A DNA stretch of 5,656 nt, from assembly GCA_902768605.1 (NCBI GenBank), contig CACXLY010000141.1, positions 1 through 5,656 on the forward strand, read 5' to 3'. This document shows positions 5,506-5,656 of the stretch, piece by piece. Both the position numbers and the translations under genes were made by a program. This stretch comes from an uncultured Bacteroidales bacterium. GTDB lineage: Bacteria > Bacteroidota > Bacteroidia > Bacteroidales > Bacteroidaceae. Each line of letters begins with the position of its first letter. Positions within the stretch are counted from its first letter, which is position 1. Below the pieces are notes generated by a model. The model saw nothing but the letters and a program-made list of their open reading frames with translations. It made no database searches and was not told the DNA's origin.

Positions 5506-5656
5506 TTAATTGTTCTTAGGCTTGACTTCGTAGTTTATCCTCAGCGAGTTGTTCTTTCGTGAGGCTTCCCTTATAACGTGTTCCATGTTGTCGAGCTCTT
5601 TATCAGACGAAAAGTTGATGACAGTCGACTCTCCGCTATACTTGCTGAGCAGTTCC
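5506..5656 (-). CDS. Unrecognised protein, C-terminal 49 residues (runs off right edge)
   Basis: An open frame enters from the right edge and ends at TAA (complement of 5506-5508). The visible residues begin ELLSKYSGESTVINFSSDKE and end NYEVKPKNN: mixed charged sequence with an apparent amphipathic helix (LDNMEHVIREASRKN) followed by a short strand-like LRINYEV and a basic tail. There is no membrane segment or motif I recognise. Codon use looks like the neighbouring genes and the frame is free of stops, which supports a real gene, although 150 bases is short. It is convergent with the oxidoreductase gene, so it belongs to a different transcription unit. Confidence 0.6.
   Translation of the reverse strand, partial: ELLSKYSGESTVINFSSDKELDNMEHVIREASRKNNSLRINYEVKPKNN

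Overview
The window looks like chromosomal DNA from a Bacteroidales bacterium, most likely Prevotella-like. The evidence is the AGE-type epimerase, a Kelch mutarotase fused to a Na+/solute symporter, a GH2 enzyme, A-rich leaders without clear Shine-Dalgarno sequences, two matches to the Bacteroidetes -7 promoter element TAnnTTTG, and short 9-bp repeat families of the kind often seen between genes in this group. No genus can be fixed from the sequence alone.

Layout. Positions 3896 to 1 carry a minus-strand gene set that reads like a sialic-acid (N-acetylneuraminate) or amino-sugar uptake and catabolism operon. In transcription order it holds: a secreted six-bladed Kelch protein of the cyclically permuted sialate mutarotase type that runs in frame into the first membrane helix of a sodium/solute symporter (3896-2685); the rest of that symporter in another frame (2745-1489); an N-acylglucosamine 2-epimerase (1473-283); and the start of an exported GH2 glycoside hydrolase, probably a beta-galactosidase (210 to beyond the left edge). 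The proposed logic is that surface or periplasmic glycosidases release sugars, the mutarotase domain equilibrates sialic-acid anomers in the periplasm, the fused symporter imports the sugar, and the epimerase converts ManNAc to GlcNAc. No sialate lyase or sialidase is visible here.

The mutarotase-symporter gene appears broken. Near 2758-2768 the reading frame changes and the conserved stretch that should contain the first half of the core Na+-site helix is missing, so an out-of-frame deletion (or an assembly error) has split one large fusion gene into two ORFs.

A 139-bp divergent intergenic region (3897-4035) separates this operon from a plus-strand gene for a Tat-exported Gfo/Idh/MocA-family oxidoreductase (4036-5367). 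It contains two outward-facing TAnnTTTG elements flanking four perfect copies of AATGAAG, so both -33 regions would fall inside the repeat array. The oxidoreductase gene converges on the 3' end of an unrecognised minus-strand gene (5506 to beyond the right edge). The 138 bp between them hold a long imperfect inverted repeat built from 9-bp units and a separate 9-bp tandem duplication.

Two small palindromic elements of intergenic-repeat type (around 3215-3247 and 3321-3348) lie inside the Kelch coding sequence and are translated in frame, which is unusual. I see no RNA genes, CRISPR arrays, insertion sequences or phage genes.
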